Shown here: positions 24,588 to 31,691 of the stretch, piece after piece
Layout of the letters: each line of letters opens with the position of its first letter
How positions within the stretch are numbered: position 1 is the stretch's first letter
Assembly: GCA_965603095.1 (NCBI GenBank)
Contig: CBFDBQ010000024.1
Span: forward strand, 1-32,961
DNA length: 32,961 nucleotides
Direction: 5' to 3'
DNA from: DAOVVL01 sp965603095
Lineage (GTDB): Bacteria; Pseudomonadota; Alphaproteobacteria; Rhodospirillales; Magnetovibrionaceae
Translations under genes and position numbers: made by a program
The notes under the pieces: model-generated
Told to the model about the DNA's origin: nothing
Databases searched by the model: none
What the model saw: the letters and a program-made list of their open reading frames with translations, nothing else

Positions 24588-25421
24588 ATGGATCAAAGAA
24601 ACTTTGATTTTTTGGGTGAGTTTCTGAAGGCCAGATCCGGCCTAGTGCTCACACCTGACAAAGGATATTTGGTTGAAAATCGGTTGCTTCCCGTGGCCCG
24701 TAGGCACGGCATTGATACAATCGATAGCTTGATTAAAAGGCTAAAAGAAAATCCCGACCATAGCTTTGCTGTAGAAATTACAGAAGCAATGACAACAAAT
24801 GAGTCTCTTTTTTTTAGGGACGAAAGCCCGTTTGAAATTTTTTCTGAAAAAATATTGCCCGAGGGAATTAAACGCAGATCAAGCAATAAAAAATTTAGAA
24901 TATGGTGCGCCGCGTGTTCCACTGGGCAGGAGCCATATTCATTATCAATGTTAATTTCAGATAAGAAAAACAAGTTGTCATCATGGCAATATGAAATTCT
25001 GGCCACAGATATATCTCATGATATTTTAGAAAGGGCTCAAAAGGGGTCTTTTTCTCAATTGGAAACACAGCGTGGCCTGCCAATTGAGAGATTGCTAAAA
25101 CACTTTACTCAGGATGGTGATAATTGGATTTTAAACAAAGATATTATTGATATGGTTAAATTTAAATATTTTAACCTACTTGATGATGTCAAATCCCTCG
25201 GAAGGTTTGATCTGGTTTTTTGTAGAAATGTTCTTATTTATTTTGATGTTGAAACAAAAAAACAGGTTTTGGAAAATATAGCTTCCATATTGGAACCCGA
25301 TGGAGTTGTTTTTTTGGGTGGTTCAGAATCTACCCATGGCATCTGTGATGGCTTTGTCCCTGTTTCGGGATCGCGCGGCGCATATCGTTTGGTGGAATGC
25401 GGTGATAGCCTAGCTGGTTAG
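24588..25421 (+). CDS. cheR: Chemotaxis protein methyltransferase CheR
   Basis: 277 residues. CheR methylates glutamates on MCP receptors using S-adenosylmethionine, opposing CheB. The N-terminal helical domain runs to about residue 75 (FDFLGEFLKARSGLVLTPDKGYLVENRLLPVARRHG). The catalytic domain has EAMTTNESLFFRDESPFEIF, the SAM-binding motif RIWCAACSTGQEPYSLSML, LATDISHDILERAQ, and FDLVFCRNVLIYFDVETKKQVL with the common RNVLIYF motif. It ends FLGGSESTHGICDGF. There is no TPR extension. It is the last gene of the run cheA-cheY-cheB-cheR and converges on ctrA, with a shared hairpin in between. Its A/T content is somewhat higher than that of its neighbours. Confidence 0.96.
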   Translation: MDQRNFDFLGEFLKARSGLVLTPDKGYLVENRLLPVARRHGIDTIDSLIKRLKENPDHSFAVEITEAMTTNESLFFRDESPFEIFSEKILPEGIKRRSSNKKFRIWCAACSTGQEPYSLSMLISDKKNKLSSWQYEILATDISHDILERAQKGSFSQLETQRGLPIERLLKHFTQDGDNWILNKDIIDMVKFKYFNLLDDVKSLGRFDLVFCRNVLIYFDVETKKQVLENIASILEPDGVVFLGGSESTHGICDGFVPVSGSRGAYRLVECGDSLAG

Positions 25422-25429
25422 GATATTGC

Positions 25430-25477
25430 AAAATAAAAACGCGCCCCCTTGTAAAAGAGAGCGCATTTTTATTTTTT
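25430..25477. terminator. Bidirectional terminator between cheR and ctrA
   Basis: GCGC-CCCCTT (25441-25450) pairs imperfectly with AAGAGA-GCGC (25455-25464) around GTAA, with two mismatches. The plus side is followed by ATTTTTATTTTTTT. The minus side is followed by GTTTTTATTTTGC (AAAATAAAAAC at 25430-25440 on plus), so it can serve both convergent genes. Confidence 0.75.
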
Positions 25478-25499
25478 TAAACAGTATTAAATTTAAGCT

Positions 25500-26210
25500 T
25501 TAGGCGCTTGCCTCGCGCATTTCTGGCGCTTGCTCATCAGGGTCGCGCAAAACATAACCACGGCCCCAAACTGTTTCTATATAATTTTCACCATCGGTTG
25601 CTTCGGATAGTTTTTTGCGAAGCTTGCATATGAATACGTCGATGATTTTTAGTTCTGGCTCGTCCATTCCACCATAAAGGTGATTGAGGAACATTTCCTT
25701 GGTTAGAGTTGTTCCCTTGCGGAGCGATAGTAATTCTAGAATGCCGTATTCCTTGCCGGTGAGATGAACGGTTTGTCCGCCTACCTCTACCGTGTTGGCA
25801 TCAAGATTTACGCTAAGCTTACCGGTTTTAATTATTGATTGTGCGTGCCCTTGGCTACGCCTAACAATTGCCTGTATGCGAGCAAGTAATTCGTTCTTGT
25901 CGAACGGCTTTGTTAGATAATCATCTGCCCCGCTACCCAGTCCTTTTACTTTCATCTCCGATTCCGTAAGTCCGGAAAGAATAAGAACTGGTGTTTCAAC
26001 CCGTGCATCGCGAAGGCGTCTTAATACTTCAAGCCCATCCATGTCTGGCAGCATAAGATCAAGAATGATTATGTCGTAATCATAAAGCTTGCCAATTTCG
26101 AGGCCATCTTCACCCATGTCGGTGGTATCAACCACCATACCGGTTGATTTAAGCATTAATTCAACGCTTTTGGCGGTGACTGGATCGTCTTCTACTAGAA
26201 GAACCCGCAT
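25500..26210 (-). CDS. ctrA: Cell-cycle and motility master regulator CtrA
   Basis: 236 residues from the ATG at 26210, with GGGAG about nine bases upstream on the minus strand; a further open extension to 26279 has no family match. It is an OmpR-type response regulator: receiver with MRVLLVEDDPVTAKSVELML, phospho-acceptor Asp51 in IIILDLMLPDMDG, and Lys in YLTKPFDKNELLARI. The winged-helix DNA-binding domain contains LTGKEYGILELLSLRKGTTLTKEMFLNHLYGGMDEPELKIIDVFICKLRKKL and the wing VWGRGYVLRDPDE. This is the diagnostic CtrA C-terminal region, including GGMDEPE. In alphaproteobacteria CtrA, phosphorylated through CckA-ChpT, controls flagellar and chemotaxis genes and, in some orders, replication. 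In Rhodospirillales it is mainly tied to motility. chpT is in the same block, and a CtrA box stands at 5466. Confidence 0.97.
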   Translation of the reverse strand: MRVLLVEDDPVTAKSVELMLKSTGMVVDTTDMGEDGLEIGKLYDYDIIILDLMLPDMDGLEVLRRLRDARVETPVLILSGLTESEMKVKGLGSGADDYLTKPFDKNELLARIQAIVRRSQGHAQSIIKTGKLSVNLDANTVEVGGQTVHLTGKEYGILELLSLRKGTTLTKEMFLNHLYGGMDEPELKIIDVFICKLRKKLSEATDGENYIETVWGRGYVLRDPDEQAPEMREASA

Positions 26211-26503
26211 TGTAAACTGCTCCCTATATATACCCTGCGTTAACCATAGATGTAGTAGAGGTATCATACAAGATGGCAAGTGATAGTGTTTTTTACCTTT
26301 TTTTCATAATTTTTAGCATTTTTGGCCAAATCACTGGGTTTTTGTCAATTAGTGGAGTGATATTGGCAAAAATAAAGTCTAAAATATGCGAGATTTAAGC
26401 CAAATAAACACCCTTTTGCTATGGTTATGAAGCATATTTATGGGGTCTGATTCTTAAATGTCCGCCCCGTGGCCCATAGGAAAGAGGCCTTATAGGAAAA
26501 GCA
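26211..26503. promoter_or_regulatory. Divergent ctrA-fliI control region
   Basis: 293 AT-rich bases between the divergent ctrA and fliI. A CtrA half-site TTAACCAT is at 26240-26247, about 30 bases upstream of the ctrA start, fitting autoregulation. A 54-base imperfect dyad has arms TTTTTGGCCAAATCACT (26319-26335) and AGTGATATTGGCAAAAA (26356-26372), with one extra base in each arm. A GANTC site (GATTC) lies at 26449-26453, which is a CcrM methylation target in alphaproteobacteria. AGGA at 26493-26496 is the fliI ribosome binding site. I see no full TTAA-N7-TTAA box here. Confidence 0.55.
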
Positions 26504-28078
26504 GTGGCAGTATTTATTAACAACATCATAAATGAGATTGATCGCCTGCCTGATTTTCAGGTGTTTGGTCAGGTCGCTGGTGTTGTCGGCATGATGGTCG
26601 AGGTAGAGGGCGTGGAGGGCAGTTTCTCCATCGGCGATCATTGTCATATTGTTGCCCGCGCTGGAAAAATCATCCAGTGCGAGGTTGTTGGATTTAAGGA
26701 CGACAGGGCATTATTAATGCCGTTTAGCCCACTTATTGGCGTTGGCTTGGGCTGCAAAGTTGAGGTCGGTTCAAGAGAAGCAGTGATTTACCCCCACGAA
26801 GGATGGCTTGGACGCGTAGTAAATGCCTTTGGCGAACCCATAGACGGCAAAGGCCCACTTGCTAGCGGCAAGGTCGGCTACCCAGTACAAAACCAGCCAC
26901 CACCAGCGCAAATGCGCAGACGCGTTAGCGGAAAAATAAACCTCGGCATTCGTGCCATGAACGCATTCCTAACCGTATGCAAAGGACAGCGCATGGGTAT
27001 TTTTTCAGGCTCTGGCGTTGGTAAGTCTTCTTTGCTTTCGATGATGGCACGCCATACCAGTGCCGAGGTAAGTGTAATCGGTATGATTGGTGAACGCGGA
27101 CGTGAAGCACGCGAATTTATCGAAGACGATTTAGGTGAAGAAGGAATGAACCGTTCCGTGGTGGTGGTTGCTACCTCGGACGAACCACCACTGGTTCGCC
27201 GTCAAGCGGCTTATACCACTTTGGCAGTTGCAGAATATTTTCGTGATCAAAATAAAGACGTCCTTTGTCTGATGGATTCTATCACTCGTTTTGCCATGGC
27301 CCAGCGTGAAATAGCTCTATCGGTGGGAGAGCCACCCGCAAGCAAAGGGTATACCCCATCGGTGTTTTCAGAATTGCCGCGTTTGTTAGAACGGGCCGGC
27401 CCCGGCATTGATGGCCAAGGAACCATAACGGGATTATTTACAGTACTGGTTGAAGGCGACGACCATAACGAACCGGTTGCCGATGCGGTGCGCGGAATTA
27501 TTGACGGTCATGTTGTTTTGGACCGGGCCATCGCCGAACGCGGTCATCATCCGGCAATAAATATATTGAAAAGCATTTCCAGAACCATGCCTGATTGCAA
27601 TACTGAGCAAGAAAACGCGCTGGTTGACCGGGCTAAAAAATTAATGGCGTCTTATGAAGATATGGCGGAACTTATTCGTCTGGGCGCATATCGCACGGGT
27701 ACCGACCCGGCTATTGATGAGGCCATCCATTACCATGCCGGTTTGGATGAGTTTTTAGCCCAGAAAAAAGAAGACCATACCGATCTGGCCCAAAGCTATG
27801 CCATGTTGGCAGCGGTATTGGAAATGCCTGATCCGGCATTGTCACACTCGACAATAACACCTTCGCCACCACCTCCAACAGCCCCACAGCCAGCCCCACG
27901 GCCAGCCCCACAGCCATTCCCTCAGCCAGCTTCTCAGCCAGCCCCACAGCCCTCTGCTGAAGTACAAATGGATCAGGTGATGCCAGCGCCGCAAGAACAG
28001 CCCCAATTAGTCCCCGGATCTGCATCTGAACAAAAAATAGAAGAAAATCTCGAAAATAATGACGGTTCCAGTGAATAA
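26504..28078 (+). CDS. fliI: Flagellar export ATPase FliI with an extended Pro-rich tail
   Basis: 524 residues from a GTG, seven bases after AGGA. FliI is the ATPase of the flagellar type III export apparatus and is related to the F1 beta subunit. It has an N-terminal domain (FQVFGQVAGVVGMMVEVEG), the linker GWLGRVVNAFGEPIDGKGPL, Walker A GSGVGKSS with Lys174, GMIGERGREAREFIED, Walker B-type VLCLMDSITRFAMAQREI, EPPASKGYTPSVFSELPRLLERAG, and HHPAINILKSISR. Typical FliI ends at about residue 440-450; here a tail of about 75 residues follows, with many Pro-Gln-Pro-Ala units (PTAPQPAPRPAPQPFPQPAS) and an acidic end. Low-complexity tails of this kind are unusual for FliI. fliJ starts after 94 bases. 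Confidence 0.96.
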   Translation: MAVFINNIINEIDRLPDFQVFGQVAGVVGMMVEVEGVEGSFSIGDHCHIVARAGKIIQCEVVGFKDDRALLMPFSPLIGVGLGCKVEVGSREAVIYPHEGWLGRVVNAFGEPIDGKGPLASGKVGYPVQNQPPPAQMRRRVSGKINLGIRAMNAFLTVCKGQRMGIFSGSGVGKSSLLSMMARHTSAEVSVIGMIGERGREAREFIEDDLGEEGMNRSVVVVATSDEPPLVRRQAAYTTLAVAEYFRDQNKDVLCLMDSITRFAMAQREIALSVGEPPASKGYTPSVFSELPRLLERAGPGIDGQGTITGLFTVLVEGDDHNEPVADAVRGIIDGHVVLDRAIAERGHHPAINILKSISRTMPDCNTEQENALVDRAKKLMASYEDMAELIRLGAYRTGTDPAIDEAIHYHAGLDEFLAQKKEDHTDLAQSYAMLAAVLEMPDPALSHSTITPSPPPPTAPQPAPRPAPQPFPQPASQPAPQPSAEVQMDQVMPAPQEQPQLVPGSASEQKIEENLENNDGSSE

Positions 28079-28122
28079 GTAGCCGGAATTAGCATTTTGT
28101 TCATGCTCATCAGTTAACAATT

Positions 28123-28153
28123 TTGTGTACACAATATAACCGTCAAAAGACGG
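28123..28153. promoter_or_regulatory. Palindrome and hairpin between fliI and fliJ
   Basis: TTGTGTACACAA (28123-28134) is a perfect 12-base palindrome of the kind bound by dimeric repressors. Five bases later CCGTC (28140-28144) pairs with GACGG (28149-28153) around AAAA. This hairpin abuts a GGAG at 28152-28155 and precedes the fliJ start by about 20 bases. Regulation of fliJ separate from fliI is possible; no regulator can be named. Confidence 0.45.
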
Positions 28154-28172
28154 AGCAATTTGTTAAGAGGGC

Positions 28173-28637
28173 TTGAAGCTGGCGGCCAATATTAAAAATT
28201 TAATTCGTCTCCATGAATGGAACGTGGATGAAAAAAGGCGCAAGCTGGCCGAGCTGCAACACCTTGAGGATGAACTTCGTGCACAAATTTCCAATATAGA
28301 AGATCAATTAGTTGTCGAACAAAAAGCCGCATACGAAAACCCGGCCGAAGGCGGTCTTGCTTATGCTAATTTTGCCAAGCAGGTAATTCAAAGGCGGGAA
28401 AATCTTCAAGATTCACTATCCCAAATGGGTCACGTAATTCTTGTCGCACGCGAAGAGCTAGCGGAATCATATCGCGACCTTAAAAAATATGAAACTGTGC
28501 ATAGAAATCGCGAACAGCGCCAGCGTCAAGAACAAAACAGGCTTGAACAAGCGGTTCTTGATGAGGTTGGTCTTTCCATGCATAGAACTCGCATCCGCGA
28601 TGCTGCAAATAAGCGCAGCACAAAGAAGCGCGCTTAA
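28173..28637 (+). CDS. fliJ: Flagellar export chaperone FliJ
   Basis: 154 residues, almost entirely helical with heptad-like charge patterns, e.g. IRLHEWNVDEKRRKLAELQHLEDELRAQISNIEDQL and RREQ-type repeats at the end. That pattern, the RLHxWxxDEKRRxL start, the length and the position after fliI identify FliJ. FliJ is the coiled-coil stalk of the FliI ATPase ring that works in export and chaperone escort. The start is uncertain: TTG 28173 has AGAGG only two bases away, which is close for a ribosome site. No ATG occurs near, so a rare start is likely. It converges on the minus-strand QueF-like gene with 19 bases between stops. Confidence 0.9.
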   Translation: MKLAANIKNLIRLHEWNVDEKRRKLAELQHLEDELRAQISNIEDQLVVEQKAAYENPAEGGLAYANFAKQVIQRRENLQDSLSQMGHVILVAREELAESYRDLKKYETVHRNREQRQRQEQNRLEQAVLDEVGLSMHRTRIRDAANKRSTKKRA

Positions 28638-28656
28638 AATTTTTTAAATAATTATA

Positions 28657-29052
28657 TTATATTTGTTTTAGACGTGACAGCAATCCGGGGTTATCCCATT
28701 TTGGCTGGTGATCTTCTAGAACCACCCCATGGGTATCAACCGCCGGATGCGCTAAATCTGGTGCGCTTACAGATACTCTAACCCAACGTGGAACTAGTTC
28801 ATTGTTAAAGTCTGAAATTACCGTGACGGCAAGATCTTCTGGCACGTTCCAGCCAATATCACCCAGTTTATCCAGATATACTCCAAATGATCCTGCATCA
28901 AGGACAAGCTTATCAGGGACATATCTTAGCAACACAATAGTTCTGGATGCACCTCCCTTGTCAATATGGCCTTCCATGTTGACCATGTAATCAATACCGC
29001 TATCGGGATTGGGTGTGCAATTGAGAATATTTCTTCTGGTAGTAATATCCAT
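28657..29052 (-). CDS. QueF-like T-fold protein lacking the catalytic Cys, in the flagellar run
   Basis: 131 residues, shorter than single-domain QueF (about 150-165). From memory I align it with B. subtilis-type QueF (7-cyano-7-deazaguanine reductase): PNPDSGIDYMVNMEG with PN...RDYxV; LLRYVPDKLVLDAGSFGVYL with ISYIPDEKMVESKSLKLYL; and SDFNNELVPRWVRVSVSA with NDLIELMDPRYIEVWGKF. The active-site stretch EFTSLCPxTGQPD, which holds the nucleophilic Cys and a key Asp, is replaced by a shorter HIDKGGASRT without Cys. The FHE motif is also changed (NVPED). It is therefore probably not a reductase and may be a binding or scaffold protein. It has an AAGGA ribosome binding site and lies 12 bases after the FliK-like gene. 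A role in flagellar assembly is suggested only by position. Confidence 0.65.
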   Translation of the reverse strand: MDITTRRNILNCTPNPDSGIDYMVNMEGHIDKGGASRTIVLLRYVPDKLVLDAGSFGVYLDKLGDIGWNVPEDLAVTVISDFNNELVPRWVRVSVSAPDLAHPAVDTHGVVLEDHQPKWDNPGLLSRLKQI

Positions 29053-29064
29053 TTTTAAAATCCT

Positions 29065-30849
29065 TCAGACAATTAACCCATCGTGGTCTGTGTTTTCAGT
29101 CATTGATGGGAATTCAACAAAGTTACCGGGTGATGATTGAAATGCAACACCACCCCCTATACCGGTAAGTTCAGCGGCTTCGTTATATATTTGTGCTATT
29201 TCCATTTGTGCCATGCGACCCAGAGATTTTTCGGTGCGAACAATTATGTCAACTTTCGAATCATCTGATTTTATTAACCCATCTATTTGTATATGCCCAA
29301 GTTTTGACAAATCAAAATCAAGAACAAATCTTTTCCCATCGTCTGCGCCTTTATCTTTATTTCGGGCATGACGTTGATAAAGCCTTATTCTATTAACCCT
29401 TTGATCGTGATAGAGGGGTATCGTTGCCATGCGCCAATCTCCGCTTGACGGATCATCGGCAAGCTTGCCCATGGCTTGAAATTCATTTCCAATGCGCCCT
29501 AACAATCCTGGGCGTTCACGTTCTATCAAGCGAACGGGAGCCTCTCCCAGCCAACTTCTAACATCACCACTACGCAAGGCGGATATAAAGAAAAGTATTT
29601 GTGATGAAAGTTTGCTACCAGCTTGCGGTATCACGTTTTGTATTATTTGATTAAAGCGTCCGGGGTCGGCAATCTCGATAGCCTTCAACGCTTCACTAAG
29701 TGAGTTCCAGCTATTTGATTTAACAAATGTCTCGCGCCCGCCTGCCTGTATTAGGGCGCTTGCCGCAGTTGTTTGTTTTGGCGCTTGGGTATCGCCGGTT
29801 ACTTCTATGGTTATTTTACTGCCCATAGTAACTCGCCCCTGAACATCCAGCGCAATGATTGCCGATGGTAACTGTAATATTGGCTGTCCAGACGAAGTTA
29901 ACCCAGTAACCGTTCCGGTCATAATGGTACCCCTTGCCATTGTTAGAATGGCATTTGTATTTTGCCCGGCATTTACCCCTGTGTTTATTGCCGGGGATGA
30001 CGCGCTCCCGGTTGCGGGGGTGCCTGTAGGGACGTCGACTTTTATAACGCTTGCGTTAAAACGTGTCCCAGAAGGTATTGTTATACTTCCTGCCTTGGCG
30101 TTTGTTGCGGGCGGTGCTCCCGCCAAAGCGGCACCGGCTGACTGGGCGCCACCCGGTGCTTGCCCGGTGGCGGGCGTTGTTTGCAAAGCGGGCGCATTAT
30201 TAGACGCTGGTGGTGTTACTGCGGTTGGCTGTCCTGCAGTTTTAGCCCCTGACGTTTGTATTGAGGCGGTTGTTGCGTTCGGAGTTGCTGTGGCATTTCC
30301 TGCGGCCTGTCCCGTGGCTTGTACTGATGTTTGCACCGTGGTTGGTGCTGACGTTTGAGTTGAAGATGTTTGGGATGCTGGCTGTAATACGCCGACCGCA
30401 GGGCGCAGTAAGGTTGCGGATGTTTGGGTGCCGGGCATAATTGGCGAAGCTGTGTTGGCTCCACCAGCGCCTCCAGTCGCTGATCCTGCTGTCCCAGTTG
30501 CAGGTGCATTTGCACCCAATATGCTTGCGGCCCCACCCACAACAGACCCCGCAAGCGGTGTGCCGTTAAGGCTGGATATTTGTAATATTTGTTGCGGCTG
30601 TAATTGGCTTACCACCAATGATATTACCGAATTAATCGGAACCTTGGTTGTTGTTTGCAACGCTAACATTCCCAAAACCGTTTGTACTTGTATCTGGTTC
30701 TTGGCAACAATGGCCGCTACCACACCTTCAATTGTTGCCCCACGGGCAAGGGCAGCCACCTCTGCAGATGGCGTTACAACCGTGGCTGCATTTGGAACCC
30801 CGCCTGATGGCGGTGGTGTCGGCGGTGGCGGTGGTAAAACAGTTGTCAT
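29065..30849 (-). CDS. FliK-like flagellar hook-length control protein (divergent)
   Basis: 594 residues, with GAGGGG before the ATG. It starts with a Pro run (MTTVLPPPPPTPPPSGG). Residues about 15-105 form a short ordered segment (EVAALARGATIEGVVAAIVAKNQIQVQ...). About 105-330 is very low-complexity Ala/Thr/Gly/Pro/Gln. The C-terminal part (about 360-594) is ordered: SLSEALKAIEIADPGRFNQIIQNVIPQ, FFISALRSGDVRSWLGE, and the FliK-C-type strand-helix LDFDLSKLGHIQIDGLIKSDDSKVDIIVRTEKSLGRMAQ. A long disordered ruler-like middle and a Flg_hook-like C-terminal domain are the FliK pattern, though identity is low and the length is greater than usual. FliK sets hook length and switches export substrates. 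The position after flhG in the same direction supports the call. Confidence 0.7.
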   Translation of the reverse strand: MTTVLPPPPPTPPPSGGVPNAATVVTPSAEVAALARGATIEGVVAAIVAKNQIQVQTVLGMLALQTTTKVPINSVISLVVSQLQPQQILQISSLNGTPLAGSVVGGAASILGANAPATGTAGSATGGAGGANTASPIMPGTQTSATLLRPAVGVLQPASQTSSTQTSAPTTVQTSVQATGQAAGNATATPNATTASIQTSGAKTAGQPTAVTPPASNNAPALQTTPATGQAPGGAQSAGAALAGAPPATNAKAGSITIPSGTRFNASVIKVDVPTGTPATGSASSPAINTGVNAGQNTNAILTMARGTIMTGTVTGLTSSGQPILQLPSAIIALDVQGRVTMGSKITIEVTGDTQAPKQTTAASALIQAGGRETFVKSNSWNSLSEALKAIEIADPGRFNQIIQNVIPQAGSKLSSQILFFISALRSGDVRSWLGEAPVRLIERERPGLLGRIGNEFQAMGKLADDPSSGDWRMATIPLYHDQRVNRIRLYQRHARNKDKGADDGKRFVLDFDLSKLGHIQIDGLIKSDDSKVDIIVRTEKSLGRMAQMEIAQIYNEAAELTGIGGGVAFQSSPGNFVEFPSMTENTDHDGLIV

Positions 30850-30899
30850 GGCCCCTCATTCTATCCTAACCAATGGAACCTAACTAATTGTATGGGGAT

Positions 30900-31679
30900 C
30901 TATTTTATTAGTAATTTGGCTATACTTTCCACATCTTGTGCGGCTTCTGAATTGGGGTAGCGGGTTAATAGCGGGGTTTGGCTTTTGATGGCTTCGCGAA
31001 CCTTGTCATCGCGGCGGATAACACCCAATAGGGGAGGGGAAATTTTTAAGAACCCCTCACAGGCTTTTAACAATGTGTTGTAGGTACGCTCCCCTTCGCG
31101 GGTTGAATTGGCAGCATTTATAACTATCCGAATATCAAGATTAGGCCTTTCCATGTGCGTAACCTTGATAAAGGCATAGGCATCGGTTAGCGAAGTTGGC
31201 TCATCGGTAGCGACCACAATAACCGTACCCACATTTGACGTTAATTGGCGCACGGTTCGCTCAACCCCCGCACCCAAATCAATAATTATTTTATCATACG
31301 CTTGCGCCAAAAGGGTCAGGTCTTCGCTCAGCATCTGCAAACGTGACGGCGGTACATTGGCAAGCCCACCGGAACCTGATCTTCCGGCAATGATATCAAA
31401 CCCGCCCGCAGGAAACGGTATCACCGCTTGATTAAGTGTCAACCTGCCCGCAACAACCGAACCTAAATCTTGTTTTGGCATTAATCCTAATTGGATATCT
31501 AAATTGGCAAGCCCAAGATCGCCATCAAACAGCAATACCTTGCGCTCTTTATTTGTTATGGCGTGGGCCAAGGTAATGGCAAGCCATGTTTTGCCAACAC
31601 CACCTTTTCCCGATGCTATGGCAACAATATTTTTTCCCTTGGTGCGTTGGGCTGGGCTTGGTGCAACTTTTGTTGTCAT
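30900..31679 (-). CDS. flhG: MinD/ParA-type ATPase FlhG (FleN)
   Basis: 259 residues. The deviant Walker A is near the N-terminus: IVAIASGKGGVGKTWLAITLAHAI. The DGDLGLANLDIQLGL motif (switch I) is diagnostic for the FlhG/FleN branch of MinD proteins, and IIIDLGAGVERTVRQL is the Walker B/switch II. The C-terminus contains PPLLGVIRRDDKVREAIKSQTPLL, as in other FlhG proteins. FlhG controls flagellar number and placement, usually by acting on the GTPase FlhF. It starts 12 bases after the flhA stop, with no flhF between them, which differs from the usual flhA-flhF-flhG order. It also lacks the N-terminal DQAxxLR activator helix that stimulates FlhF. So it may work alone or with a distant FlhF. Confidence 0.92.
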   Translation of the reverse strand: MTTKVAPSPAQRTKGKNIVAIASGKGGVGKTWLAITLAHAITNKERKVLLFDGDLGLANLDIQLGLMPKQDLGSVVAGRLTLNQAVIPFPAGGFDIIAGRSGSGGLANVPPSRLQMLSEDLTLLAQAYDKIIIDLGAGVERTVRQLTSNVGTVIVVATDEPTSLTDAYAFIKVTHMERPNLDIRIVINAANSTREGERTYNTLLKACEGFLKISPPLLGVIRRDDKVREAIKSQTPLLTRYPNSEAAQDVESIAKLLIK

Positions 31680-31691
31680 AAACCAGTTACC

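Noticed and set aside
27850..27960. CAGCCCCA-type repeats in fliI as a CRISPR or a non-coding repeat array
   Set aside because: The units are short and in frame, and they encode a Pro/Gln/Ala low-complexity tail; there are no spacers of even length.
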